DNA from: Cudoniella acicularis
Lineage: Eukaryota > Ascomycota > Leotiomycetes > Helotiales > Helotiaceae
Direction of reading: 5' to 3'
Length of the DNA stretch: 24,762 nt
Assembly: GCA_013054445.1 (NCBI GenBank)
Contig: JAAMPI010000832.1
Location: 1 to 24,762, forward strand
In this document: positions 1-11,393 of the stretch, in pieces
How the letters are laid out: each line of letters opens with the position of its first letter
Numbering within the stretch: position 1 is the first letter of the stretch
Made by a program: the position numbers and the translations under genes
The notes under the pieces: model-generated
The model's input: the letters and a program-made list of their open reading frames with translations, nothing else
Told to the model about the DNA's origin: nothing
Database searches by the model: none

Positions 1-7
1 GACGCGG

Positions 8-159
8 TGACTAGCGGCGTGTCAAATTGGCCAGGACGCTGAACGGGGCCCGCCAGCCCTTGGGCGTCCAACCTTCAGTGCACTGTGCAGCGTCCGTTGT
101 TGCGGCGCTGTTTCTGCTTGGCAAGCCACAGAACAGCGCTCCAGGCACGCCGCTAGTCA
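8..159. mobile_element. MITE-like element with perfect 14-bp terminal inverted repeats
   Basis: The left end TGACTAGCGGCGTG (8-21) is the exact reverse complement of the right end CACGCCGCTAGTCA (146-159). The 152-bp interior is GC-rich, has no coding potential, contains a perfect palindrome CAGTGCACTG at 76-85 close to its centre, and has an internal inverted pair GGACGC (34-39) and GCGTCC (64-69). Paired ends, small size and no ORF fit a miniature inverted-repeat element. No clean target-site duplication is visible in the few bases of flank available on the left, so a structured RNA or chance hairpin remains possible. Confidence 0.4.
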
Positions 160-303
160 TACGCTGGCTCAGGCAACGACACTCCAATTTCTGAACATGC
201 CCGTGCTGGCGGACGATATGCTAAGAATAAGATGCCGGCCCTGTCTGCGCACGTTTCGGCTTCGACTTCGAGAAGCACAGGGGGATGGGACGCTGAACCG
301 GGG
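34..303 (+). repeat. Near-perfect 15/16-bp direct repeat
   Basis: GGACGCTGAACGGGG at 34-48 returns at 288-303 as GGACGCTGAACCGGGG, differing by one extra C. The first copy lies inside the inverted-repeat element and the second about 130 bp beyond its right end. This may be a trace of a related or rearranged copy. The feature is short and could be coincidental in GC-rich DNA. Confidence 0.35.
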
Positions 304-1242
304 GGAAGGCTTATGCTCTGACCGCATGCTGGAAACAAGTAAACAAAACACAAATAACCAAGTGCACCGCAATTCACAACAATTCTCTCCAGAGGCTGTA
401 CAGTATAATGCCCCACGGTCGCGCAAACGCAAACGCAGGCCTCGACGGTCGCGATGCTGCTGCATGTGTGCGCGACATACTCGCCGGCACGAATGAGCGG
501 TGGACCAGCCTCAGCAGCCAGACTCGGTAACAGCTCGCAACCCTCGCCCGCGCTGGCTTCAGGCAGGCACAGGCTCACGCTGCTGCATCTTGACCGTTAA
601 GCGAGCACGGCTGCGAGTCTCGTGGCCCAGGGTCTGTGCAAGGCCCGACTAAGGCCCGCCTGTTCCCCGACTCCCTGACTCCTTGCTGCTGCCTGTTGCT
701 TGGGATTGGGCAGCAAAGTAAGACCCTTGTCTTATGCGCCCAGCCCGGTCCATTGTGAAACGTGTCCGCGAAATAGTCCCACGGCCTGCTGGCGGTCCAC
801 TGGAACCCGTCGACCCTCCTCGAGTCCAGCTGGCCGTGCCCGTGATCTTCCAGAAAGCATCGAAGCCACACCTCCCGCCCCGCCCCTCGCGCTATCCCAG
901 CAGCCTTGCACTTGCACCGAAAGAGCGCTGCTTGCAAATGTAGTGGGCTGTCGTGAAGCAAAGAAATCATAACCGTGTAGCCAGCTCGAGCACAAACGCG
1001 AGAATGCAAATCCGTCCAACGAACAGCACAAAATCATCAAAGGAAGGTATAGACGTACGTGATCGCCGGCAACAGCAACACCGGGTTCCTCTTTGTATCC
1101 GCCGCTCTGACGATGAGCCATCTCGGTAGATGGGAAGACCTGGTTCTGAGAACAACGTTAGCCAGATCTCCAGCCACGCCCAGCCACATCTCCGCCGTTG
1201 AGCAGCTGGCTCTCGAAGGCGGCCCTCCAGGCAAGGAGAATA

Positions 1243-1262
1243 ATGCCATGCCATGCCATGCC
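1243..1262 (+). repeat. (ATGCC)x4 microsatellite
   Basis: Four perfect tandem copies of the pentamer ATGCC, followed by a degenerate CTGC. It lies in non-coding DNA and has no evident function. Confidence 0.8.
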
Positions 1263-1629
1263 CTGCAACATCCGTGCAGGGACAAATACAGGGAGTCTTG
1301 ATGCCGTCTCAACTTACCTCCGGGAAGGGAATAACCACAGCCACAGATCCGATTCAACGACGATTTGATATCGTGCACTTGGCCGAGGTAAAGTGAAACG
1401 TCTGCCGCGAACTGCACACTCTAATCACAACGTATCTGATTCGACTCGGGATTAGCATTTGCTCATAACTACCAAACCAAGTGACACTGCAATGCGATCG
1501 ACGAAACGCATGAATGGTGCGTCGTAGGACAAAAATAGAAAGCTGAATCCAGATGATTTCCAAACCCCGGAGCCGATCATGCCTTGGAAACACAGGGGCC
1601 CCGGAAATTGAGGAGATGAATCGATGCGA

Positions 1630-1641
1630 TCGATGCATCGA
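1630..1641. repeat. 12-bp perfect palindrome in a GATC-rich cluster
   Basis: TCGATGCATCGA is a perfect palindrome and is immediately preceded by the partly repeated TCGATGCGA, giving a dense cluster of ATCGAT/ATGCAT words. It could be a binding site for a dimeric factor. No matching known site is claimed. Confidence 0.5.
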
Positions 1642-4600
1642 AACTTATTGATTTCTTTTCTTAGAACCCCCTCCTGATTGAACTTTCAACCTTACTCTGC
1701 TTGCGACGACCGGTTCGGCAGAAGCCACCCCGAGTATCAGAGGGACAAAGTCGTGGGAGAAAGAAACAAGACAATTGTCCAACGGTCGGGGATGCTAGCA
1801 GATCTGAAGTGACACAGAAATGGGACGGTCCGACCTGGACAGAATGACGCACCTCGATGCTGATCGATGGTGGTGGCAGGTATGCAAGAGCGCAAGGTTG
1901 TGGCGCACAGCTTCGAACAACGGTGTTTAACTGTTGAACAGTGCTGTGGGTCGCCTCGCGTGGACCTTGAAGGAGAACCCACGTTTCCTCGCGAGTTGGT
2001 CGCTGGACCAGAGTGGCCGCCACACAACGCTGGAGTTGAGAGAAAATAGCTTAAACTCACTTCTAAAAATCGCTCTCCTACAATGGCACTTCCTGAACCG
2101 CCCCTTCTTTCCAGTCCTATTGCATCCATGTTAGCTTCGTGTCTCCAAAGGTTGGAACTGATAGGCAGAATCTTGCAGTCAAGCAGACTAGTTCATGCGC
2201 ATGCGGAGGAAAGTTGCATACAGAAGAGGTGCAATGATCTCGAATGCAGTGTGCTGCAGCGGAATGCTGAGGAATGACGCAACGATAATGTGCACGAGGC
2301 TGAAAATGAAAGGCTTCAACGAACGCCGATGTCTGTGGAATACTGGGGAGGTGAGTTGGAGTGCTGGGCTTGGAGATATAATATACAGGCATGGGTGGTT
2401 GATAAACAGGGCGCCAGGGCTCATCACCCACAACACAAGCCAAGGAGTGCAGGCTTCGGCACATTAATTAAGGAGATGATGGGGGTTGCAGCCCAGTACA
2501 GGGGTGGCAGCTGGTCATGCAGCAGCCCTTGAGAGGGATGACACTTCGCTTACAGGACGAGGGCGAACCGTCCGCTGGGGAGAAAACAAGGATAGAAAGC
2601 GCCATTCACGACAGGTCAAAAAAAAGAAAGTTTTGAAAGTAGGAGGAATGACCCAAGTCTAGAACGTACCTGAAAGCCTGGGATGATGCAGCGTATATCG
2701 CGTTGGGGTCGTGGAAGAACTGCAGTCGAAAGTCCTAAGTCCTTGCAAGACGGGGGTTGATATCTATTTAGAGTTTTGCTAGAGCCAACGGTTTTCTGTC
2801 AAAGTGTCAGTTCGTTCGGGCATCCATGTAAATGTAGTATTCCCTCTTACTCGTGGTCCCTTTCGAGGTCTGCAGAACGATCTGTGCTGCAAATATTGTC
2901 GTACTATGGAGCTTTCAGGTCCTAAGTCGAGGGGTAGTTGCGGCGTCTAAAGTCAAGTTGCGCCAGCGGTTCTGGGAAGTGACTGGATGGTAGATAAAGT
3001 CTTCGGTCTGCGTGATCAATTATGTGTTCCTTCTCTTGGGAAGATTTGGCTGGGCTTAATCCGTGCGACTGTCACCGAGGATTTCTGCAGATAGATTGGC
3101 TGTCGTGCGCGCCTGTCTCCGGATGTGCAAAGCTGATTTTCTGCCTCTTGCAGACTCTGTGAACCCTTCTCGAAAACCCTTAACCTGGTCTTTGTCACGA
3201 TTGTCGAGTTCCAAGTCCAGATGATCGGATCTGGATCTTCACCAGGCCTTTCGACAACGGGTCCTGGGTTCTCGGAATCTGCGCAGGATAGCTGCCGCAG
3301 GGGAACGTCAACGGGTATGTAGGGGAGGATGGAAGCAGCAGTCGGGAGCTGGAATACTCGAGTCTGCGTCGCACAAGTGTCAGTAATGTACGTCCCAAAG
3401 GCTCGAACAACAGAAGGGAGACGCGGCACCGTCGCAGAAGATAGTCGTGCGTCTCGTTGTCGGTGTCGCGATGGCTCTGCGATCAACCTTTTTGCGCCGA
3501 GAATACCGTCGGCGCGTCTGGCATGGCTTGTCGATCTCCACGTTGCGAAGTTGTACTTGGGTGGTGCAAAAAAGAGGAGAGGCGACCGTTCAGCACGAGG
3601 ATCGCTAAGGATGTAGGGCGCCGAGACGCGTTCCTCGTTCAGACTCGAAGGCGTTGACAATGACTCAAATCGCTTCCACAGGCTCGGTAGGGGAATAGGA
3701 AATTATTGGGTCTGACCTGTTCTGCGAATATATCAATCACTCTGGGCTGCTGCAGTGCGTGGCGATGTTGGCAGGATAGCGGCCACGAGGAGGTTGACTT
3801 TGGATGGATGCAAAGTCGCGTGCGCGCCGCTGGAGAAGATTTTCTCGAGGTACTCGATGCGCTTTGACGTTGAAGGCCTCTGTCGCTGCTGGGGCCGAGT
3901 AAATTCACGTGGCGATACGGCGATAGTGTCTTCGTGCGATGGCGATGGCAGCGGCGTCGCTCGTCTGATCTGGCAATGACAACGACGCGTCAATTGTCTC
4001 CTTTTCTTCTTTCGTCTCGTCGCGACAGATCTGCGCGTGAATAGCTTCAACTGTCAATGTCGTAGCTTCAACGGTATCGCATGCGCTGTGGGTGCGGGAG
4101 GCAAGGATAGGGGTTGCGCCCGTTGAGAGGATCCTTGTGCTGGAATGCAGAAGGGCAGAGGGCTGCCGAAAGCTTGATTGGGAAGGGAGGAACACTGGAC
4201 TCGCCCTGAACCGGGGGAGCTTAGGGGGAAGCCTCAGGGAAGGGGCGCCTGAACCTAAGCCTGAGAACGTTGAACGAGGGTGGCGATGGCTGCGGGAGCA
4301 AGGAGTCCTGGACGATGGACACTGAAAGGTTCAAGGCTTGGGAATCTGGGACAGAGAGGGTGATGGGTGACGGGTGATGGTGTGTGGTGGTGTTTTTCAA
4401 CGGCCTCGACAAGGGCAAGGGCTTAGGAGCGAAAGTTTCTTTCTCGAAGTCGCGCAGAAGCTTCGCTGAAGAAAAGAGGAGCTGAGCGCTGGGCAGGCAC
4501 GGCACTTTTTGAACGGCTGCAACAGGGGGGAATTTAAGGGTTGAGACTTCCGCCGAGCAGGAGGAGGCAGGCCCAGCAGCACAGCGCCCCTACTGTACAG

Positions 4601-5340
4601 TTCTCAGTTAGAGCAGCGGCGAGGGTCAGGGCCACCGAGTGGCCTTTTTGTGCTCAGCATCGTTGATATACCGTATACTTCATCTCGTAAGCAGCATCTG
4701 GTTAAGGGCGTTGCTATCATCCTGATGCTTGATCCTGCGTTTCTGATCGAGCTTCCTCCTTCCCCGTCTCCTTCCTTTCCTGAATCTCGCTGCAGTCCTG
4801 TCATTATTGTATTTGTATTTGTATTATCGAATATCTCGTGGGGGCAAGAAGGGTGTTACACCAAGTAAGATATTCATAAACTATAAGCTTATTTTGTACC
4901 GTGAGCCTTTTTTAAACAGTCCGAGATCTCTCGATATCAAACCTATTCTTAGAATACAGATGAAAAAACTAGCTAATCTATTCATTTTCTCAATATCTCT
5001 GGATTTGTGAATAATTGAATAATTCACTCCAGCCATAAGCCCACCCCTAAATTCTGGAACGCAGACCCGAAGAATAATAGCACAAGTGCGATTGATTCTC
5101 TAAATATCTCTGCAACTGTGGATAATTCAATAGCTGAATTACTGATTCTCTACAAAGTGCCCCACAGCGTGCCACTTTTTTTCTGCATCACGAGAATATC
5201 CAATCTTCGAGTCATTATTTACTCCACCAGCCCAAGATCAGCCAATCTGCGGTGCCTGCATCCACTTTCCAAATGGCCGACCTCTAACCACCAAGCGGCG
5301 TTAGTGCTCCCGATGAGCAATACAATTAACCGTTAACGGG
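4601..5340. other. AT-rich intergenic strip with an imperfect duplication
   Basis: No gene is seen. Composition changes abruptly from GC-rich (before about 4640) to AT-rich (about 4800-5160). Three perfect copies of TTGTAT lie at 4807-4824. A segment around 4987-5025, containing ATATCTCTG and then GAATAATTGAAT, is echoed about 111 bp later at 5098-5140 as ATATCTCTG and then GGATAATTCAAT. This may be a decayed tandem repeat or a remnant of a RIP-mutated repeat. Confidence 0.35.
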
Positions 5341-8300
5341 CCTCACTTCGTAAGTAAGCAAATTGGGATTTAAAAAAAAAACCGCTCTCTTCATGTACCT
5401 CCTGCAATAAGACGGTCCACCTATTGCATACCCGCCAATAGAGCAAGTCGGCCACTTGGCCCTCTCGAAACAAATCTCGCCCGCTGTCTGATTCAGACGC
5501 TCCAGCGGTCGAATAATAGATAATCATTATTGGCCGCGCAATTGCATGAAATAGTTCCGGAGATGAACTACCTAAACAGGCAGCCGCTGTTGATCGCTTG
5601 CCACCGTCACGTCGCCTGGTTGGCAGGTCGCGTTGATCGCAGCCAACCTTGGAAACGCAAGAAATCTTGGAAAGCCTCAAGGAACAATTGGAATCTGCGA
5701 TTGCGCTGATGAAGGCAGCAGCTTTCCCATCCTTTGTTCGGATCACTTATGAAGTCACTGAAGTGAACTCCGAGTTCGTATGTCACGTCACGTCATGTCA
5801 TGTCCGGCCGTTGCCTCCGCCCCCTTTCCTGAGTTCCTCTCCGGCTCCTCCGCGCTGACCAAGCACACCAAAATCAAATTGAAGCTTGAGCCAAGTTCCT
5901 CCTTACCTCTGACGAGATTGCGCCGTGACTCGCGCTGCGTGTTCCTTCACATATGAATTCATGCAAAATTCGTCTTCGCGCTTCTCACCGTCTCACTCTT
6001 GCGCGGTGGCGCCGGCTGACTGGCTTCCCGACGCACTCGTACTGCAGACTGACTCCTTCAGAAGCTCAAAATCGTCGTTGACGACTGCCGAACTGTAGCA
6101 ACTTAATTGGACGTCGTCGCCAAACCCGAGGAGTTTGAGAGCAAGAAACGCCCACACCGCCACCCTCAAACATTGTTTTACGACTTTCTCGGCCGTTCAT
6201 TTACAGAAACACCGCCGGCACTCTTTCAAAGCAATGTGTCAGTCTTGCTCGCTTAGAAACTCTCTCTCACGATATCTGTTCATCTGCTGAGCCCCGGTAT
6301 GATGCCCTTCAGATTTCGGAATCACGTCTCTCGTCCAATCACCAACCCGGCCAGGGACGTTTTACCCGGAATAAGCATCATTCGTTCAAACATGTGTCGA
6401 CACCAAATTTTCGCTCGTCTGCCGACCTCTCAGTGAGGCAGTTCCGTCGCATGTTGAAAAGTCTTGATGAAGTGACGTTGGAATGATCGATATTCACGAT
6501 GTTTAGCATGCTGCTGACCCATGACCGGCAGATCGATATTGCCAGGCTGAAGATGTCCGGCATCGTGAACCATTCGTAAGGCTGCTTGTTCCAACCCTCA
6601 AGGAGTTGAGGCCTTGCCTTGCAATTCGGAGAATTTCCTCTCCCTCGAGGGTTTGCTGCTTGTCAGAGCGTCAGCAAGTGGGTGGTGGCCGCGGTGCCCG
6701 GTCGGGCGATCTCGAGCCTCAGGAGAATCCCTGCTTGACCTGCACTTTGAAAGACTCATCTACCAGAAGCTTCCTGGTGACGAACAGCCGGAATAACTGT
6801 ACACTTCAATTTTGCAGAGTGCATCCTGTGGTTTCGCACAGATGCTAAGACTGAAGAAACAACTTGCAGGAATGGCAGTTGTTGGCCCATCTGTCAGTCT
6901 TTGCACCAGCCCTAAAGCCAATAGGGTCTCGCTGTATCTCAAAGTCCCGCCCCGGCTCAGACTATTTAACGGTAAAAGTTCCTGAGTTGTTTGCAGATGC
7001 TCCCTGTCACCGCGGTAGAGGGTGTGTGCCATGCTTGTCTGGTGCCTTCTGCAAGGTTTCTTCGAGCGGCGCTGACATGGAGGGAACGCCATCATCCCTG
7101 AGAGCTCCCTCTCTGAAGGTCTCACCTACAACACCGTTGAACGCCTCCGTCGCAAACCCTGCTAACAGCATTGGAACTTGGCAGCCTGAACATGCACGGG
7201 TGATGCTTGCTAAGAAACGTCAATATCAACTTCATGGCAAGACTCGACATCTCTCTTCCCCGGTAATTAGGACGCTCCTTGGACTAAATGAACAACAATG
7301 CAAGCTCACTGCAGCTGCGACCGGCTCGGACGAACTGAAGCTCAAAATCATCAAAATATCTGGAGACCTCGGTACCTAATGGACGAACCAGAGGATAGCT
7401 CTGTCCGGCTTTCAGGAAACTCGGCACAAATTTTCAGCTCAGCTTAGAAATTCATAATTTGATCGGAAAGTACCGCAAGATGAAAAGCACGACTCGGACT
7501 ACTTCGGTACCTGATACGAGCCTGCCTGTGAATCGCACTCCAAAGTTTCCCCCATCTTCTCCAGACGGAGCGGTTCAGTGGAGCGTCGATGTCCTGAAGC
7601 GGTAATCCACCTCCGATACGTCCACAGATGTGCAGAAAATGAAAAAATATTCATTTTCAAATGTGGCTTTTGGATAAAGATTTGAGTAAGCCTCTTTGCG
7701 ACCGCTCCTCTGCTCGAGTCACTACTACGCTAGAGGCGTTGGATTAACCCTTCAAAGTGTAGAGCAGCACACATCGGTCCAAAGCCTCCGTACATCTTGT
7801 AAAGTCGTCGTCTTCACTCCACCGCAGAATCGAATGCACTTCGTTAGCAGAATTCGCGCTAGCGCTTACCAGTCTTTTCTTAAAACTTCTACTTTCACTG
7901 ACATCTCATGCAGACGTGATCACAGAGGTCCGAACGGCGTTTCACAAAGCAGTCCCGCGGTGGGCGGTCAAAGCGTAGTGCGCACACAGCCGCCTACAGC
8001 CTCAACCCGTTTTGCTGGACCCGAGGGCTCAGGGCTTCGATCATGTCACTTTTCCAACGTTCTCGATCGTGCATCCGCTTTGGCCTCAGCGCGCCTCACA
8101 TGACAAGGCTGCGTAGAGTTACGTTCGGGACGGGGAACATGGACGTGGACATGGAAAAACCTCCGGATCCGAGATTTCGAGATTTCGACCTCGCTTCGCC
8201 AGATTCGCTGACGAAAGAAAAGGGGGTCGCGGTATCAATCCACCGACCGCCCCATCAGGAATCGCGATCATGACCATCTGCAGAGCTCCGCTCCGCTCCA

Positions 8301-9180
8301 CCAGCCTGACCGCTTTGAGTTTGCATCCACAGCTATTATAACTCAAGAGATCTAATATACTCCAGCTTTCTCCGCAAATCAGGCCAGTCCCCTCTGTTTG
8401 TCCGCCTTTCTAAGATCTGAACTGTCGTCAAAAAGCAAAACCACTTTAATCTGCCACGTCTACCGCATATCTTGCCCGAGACACCCGGTTTCCAAGTCAT
8501 CACCGCTCCTCCTGATCAGAAAATATGTCTTAGATTCAACGGAAATGCTTCTCACATGTTGCCTTCTCGACCGTGTCCTAATTCCTTTGCCTCTCGTGTT
8601 TGCGTGACGGGTTGACAAGGCTCAAGCCAGCTACGACATCAATGCGTCGATTGGCCAAAACACTGGCAAAAGCAGCGCAGCTCGGTTTGCGACAGACAAC
8701 CACAAGTTCACATGATCTCGCGGAGAGAGCGTGCTGTGCTTGATAAGATCGGAAACGAGTTCCCTTCCGCGCACCAATCAGCCACTAGGACATGTCCATA
8801 ACAAAGCTCATATACCCTCCTTTACAAAGTCCGGTCAGGAAAACAATCTTCGTCTGACATGCGGCGAGAGTGGACGGGTACCAAACTTCCTCGTGGTTCG
8901 GTCGCGGCCGGCTATGACAGGCACAGCACTCGAATTTCGCTGGCAGCACGCGTTTTCTTTTGCAGCACCGGTCGGGCCAAAAAGAAAGGAAACGCAATCG
9001 TTTCAACTGAGTCCATTTCCCAGCCACATGCCCGTGCCTCTTTCATGCTTCAAAATGCGGCGCACCCTCTTTTCATTTGTGACCTGCCTGTCCGGTAGTT
9101 CAGCTGAAGGGTTAAATGTGGGAAAATAAATTGGAAACAACTCTAGAGGGAAGGTGAGAGGTGAGAGGGAGCGAACGCTG
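5341..9180. other. Intergenic region, no gene recognised
   Basis: Open frames here are short, overlap on both strands, mostly lack an ATG start, and match no family I know. The longest is 6864-7379 on +, about 171 codons from a TTG, unrecognised. The plus strand around 5940-6400 is CT-rich like an untranslated leader. A branch-and-acceptor-like string (CACTGAC followed by TCTCATGCAG) occurs near 7896-7914 on +. A spliced non-coding or leader transcript on + is possible but unsupported beyond this. Confidence 0.3.
5782..5804. promoter_or_regulatory. Tandem GTCAC/GTCAT array with bZIP-like TGACGT half-sites
   Basis: Two GTCAC units are followed by two GTCAT units and a final GTC, so the other strand reads repeated TGACGTGACG. 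TGACGT is the half-site of CREB/ATF-type bZIP factors. The tandem arrangement may be a regulatory array or a simple pentamer repeat; no adjacent gene is recognised. Confidence 0.3.
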
Positions 9181-9371
9181 AGCGCCACAATATAAATGCA
9201 TACTCGCCACTTGGAAGGATTCAATAACCAACATTATGCGCAGCTTGACATCACCAGTGAGCACTCACACTTATTTGCAGCTATTTTGCTTTTGCCCGAG
9301 GGTGGTCCCGACGATTTGGGAATACACCCCTAGCCTATTCCGCCGTTCTGCGCCTTTCTTCACAAGCAAAA

Positions 9372-9494
9372 ATGTCACTTTGTCTCATCGGTATTATCCA
9401 GGCTATTTCTGTCTGGTGCACCGAAGCGCAACGGGGTTTCTGTCCGCATACTTACCGTGAAGGAGTGAAGCTAACTTTGGCTACCATTGGATGA
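9372..9494 (+). CDS. Candidate 40-aa small ORF with signal-peptide-like start
   Basis: An ATG in good context (CAAAAATG) opens a 40-codon frame whose N-terminus is hydrophobic (SLCLIGIIQAISVW, residues 2-15). It is followed by Cys-Thr-Glu-Ala and a short tail containing a further cysteine at about residue 24. A TATA-like string (AATATAAATG) lies at about 9190, roughly 180 bp upstream. It could be the first exon of a small secreted protein, or chance. An earlier ATG at 9236 opens a different 74-codon frame. No homology is recognised. Confidence 0.15.
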   Translation: MSLCLIGIIQAISVWCTEAQRGFCPHTYREGVKLTLATIG

Positions 9495-10634
9495 CCAAAA
9501 TGGTGACATTGCTGTTGTGTTCTGAATAGAAGACCACAAAGCATTGACAAAGTCATGATGCGATCCGTGCTGCCAAATCTGGATATTCTCCAGAAGGTTC
9601 GCATAGTATTGGTGAGGGGTGTGGTTTATTGTTTAATGCAGCCGCCCGCTTTGCGCGCTGGATCGGTGGAGGGGAGGGAATAGGGGTGGCTGACCTGCTG
9701 ACAATTGACTCCTGAGGGTGAAAGTTAGGGCAAGGTAAGGTTTAACTCAACCCATCAAGTAGGGAGTCAGATGAGGCTTCTGGTGATGCTTATCCTTGTG
9801 CCTGTGGCCATGGGATACTCCCATCTAAATCGCAGCTGAGTGAGGGGTGAATGTGACAGCCTTGTTGCAAGGCTGAGATGGTCGAGGGGCCCTGAAGCTC
9901 AAAACAGTTGAGGGGACCTTGACTTTGTGGATTGGCAGACCTGCCAAAAACAAGAAACCATGAGGGAAATGAGCTACAGATAAAAGGCCTGGGTCTCTCT
10001 TCCTCTCCCACTAATCGTTTCCACTGCTGTTTCCGTTCGCCTCAACCCAAGATACATTTTCTTCGGCGGCAGGTAAGTTCGCGATTTGGTTTCCTACCAA
10101 CGATCCCGTTGCACTTTTGACAAGCCCATATCATTGCAACGTCTGCCTAGGTGCCTCTCGCGATAATATCGCACTTGCCCTCCGTCTCAATGGTTCACAA
10201 ACTTCCCTAAAAAGGATTGCCAGAGCAGCAGGGCTCATTGCGAATATCAAGACATCCCTCCTTCTGGCTCCAGAGGTCTCTGGATAAGTGACATTCGACA
10301 TTTGCAAAGTCACGGAATTGTGAGGAGAAGCCTTTCCATTTGGAGAAGCCCTGACAAAAAGAGAGGTGTTCGAAATGCAAGACAAAATAAGAGCATTTAC
10401 TGCCAGCTTCTATATCGCTTCTCCTGGCTTTATCGGAAAATAGGCTCAGAGGAGAGACACTGGCAAAAGGAGAGACATTTACACAATGAGAAAAACGTTT
10501 ACTGGAGACGCTCTTACAATAGGAGAGATATCAAAACCACAAAGGAAAATTTATAATCTCTGGGCGGCCTCCGTCTAGCTCTTTTTAATCTTCTCCCCTA
10601 ACACAAGAAAAATTTGTCAAAAAGCTTAAATAAA

Positions 10635-10656
10635 TCGAGTCACTCTCGAGTCACTC
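10635..10656. promoter_or_regulatory. 11-bp tandem duplication carrying two TGACTC (Gcn4/CPC1-type) sites
   Basis: TCGAGTCACTC occurs twice head to tail with no gap. Each copy carries TGACTC on the minus strand, the half-site of Gcn4/CPC1 bZIP factors that respond to amino-acid starvation. It lies about 740 bp upstream of the Dal5-like ATG. Regulation of that gene is inference only. Confidence 0.3.
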
Positions 10657-11089
10657 ACAAAAGGTGAGACATTTGGAAGTTATGACAACTAGACCGATAA
10701 ATTCTCACTGAATTTGTGGCTGTTCGCAAACGCGTAATGGCAAAGCATTACACAAAGCACCAAACGCAGATCAAGGAAACGCGGACCAAATTCTTCAAAC
10801 AGACAAACAGAACAAATCGCGACCAGCGCGTAGGATTAATATATCAACATTACAACAATCCCATTCTCGAGTCATGAATTCCACTACTGCTTTCTAGATC
10901 TGTTTCCCCATTGCCGACTATATTCCGACATCGCGACAAAAAGACTAAAAATCACGACATCGCCAAAAACAGCAACTCCGAACATCAGATCATCGATCAA
11001 CCACGCTTTCTCCAACATTTTCACCTTCTTCGCGTCTTCTAGACGCAACGAAAAAACGGCTTTTCGGCGTTACTCCTCAATTTAGAGTT

Positions 11090-11096
11090 CTTATCT
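11090..11096 (-). promoter_or_regulatory. GATA-type nitrogen regulatory site (AGATAAG on minus)
   Basis: The plus strand CTTATCT reads AGATAAG on the other strand, matching the HGATAR consensus of AreA/NIT2 GATA factors. It lies about 300 bp upstream of the Dal5-like start. Allantoate permease-family genes are classic targets of nitrogen control, but a single site is weak evidence. Confidence 0.25.
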
Positions 11097-11393
11097 CCAG
11101 ACCTCAAGTTTTTATACGGCAGTGATTGGCGGCCGAGTTCCAAAGAGGGACCGTTGCAGCGGGCCATTGCCCGCAATTGAGCTTCACTTGCAAGGGCTGA
11201 TGCTACCATGAGCTTTGAAGTGGAGAGGGGTAGGTGTCGTAGCTAATGAGGAGCAAATGTTTTTTCTCAAAAGAGCTCTGAAATTCTGGAATTCTTCCCT
11301 TCTCAACCTCCCTCCCAGTGATCGGCAGTTCTGAATCAACTCTCACAGCTCCAAGCCAACTAATAGAGCCCACTAGTCATAAAACGCTTTACC

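Larger units (their letters stand above)
160..4600 (-). other. No recognisable protein gene; possible long spliced minus-strand 5' leader
   Basis: No known protein family is recognisable in any frame. The minus strand is pyrimidine-rich over long stretches, as is usual for untranslated leaders of fungal regulatory genes. Two convincing minus-strand introns can be drawn: 2669 to 2575 (CAG|GTACGT ... TTTTCTCCCCAG|CGG) and 2221 to 2117 (GTATGC, a GCTAAC branch site about 14 nt before AATAG). The longest open frame here, 3660 to 3016 on minus (about 214 codons), has no ATG at its start or inside and resembles nothing. The inference is a multi-exon 5' UTR or non-coding transcript whose coding part, if any, lies left of the window. 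Transcription is not shown by sequence alone. Confidence 0.3.
9495..11393. other. Intergenic region and promoter of the Dal5-like gene
   Basis: No gene is recognised. The stretch 10,380-10,560 is purine-rich with loosely repeated GGAGAGAC-like words. From about 10,780 the plus strand becomes CA-rich and AT-rich, typical of a fungal promoter and leader, ending at the ATG at 11,394. Confidence 0.4.

Noticed and set aside
575..1009. 144-codon open frame on minus
   Set aside because: GC-rich DNA keeps several overlapping frames open here by chance; no domain recognised.
3016..3660. 214-codon open frame on minus
   Set aside because: It starts at a TTG, has no methionine anywhere, resembles no family and lies in leader-like pyrimidine-rich DNA.
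5649..5858. Coiled-coil-like start (QEILESLKEQLESAIALMK) on +
   Set aside because: Starts at TTG just after an in-frame stop, covers only about 25 plausible residues and then runs into proline-rich noise; no family match.
6864..7379. 171-codon open frame on +
   Set aside because: Non-ATG start, mixed composition, no motif or domain recognised and no supporting splice or promoter signals.
10322..10336. GAGGAGAAGCCTTTC reading EEKPF, like a C2H2 zinc-finger linker
   Set aside because: No Cys/His pattern around it and a stop a few codons later; chance purine-rich repeat.
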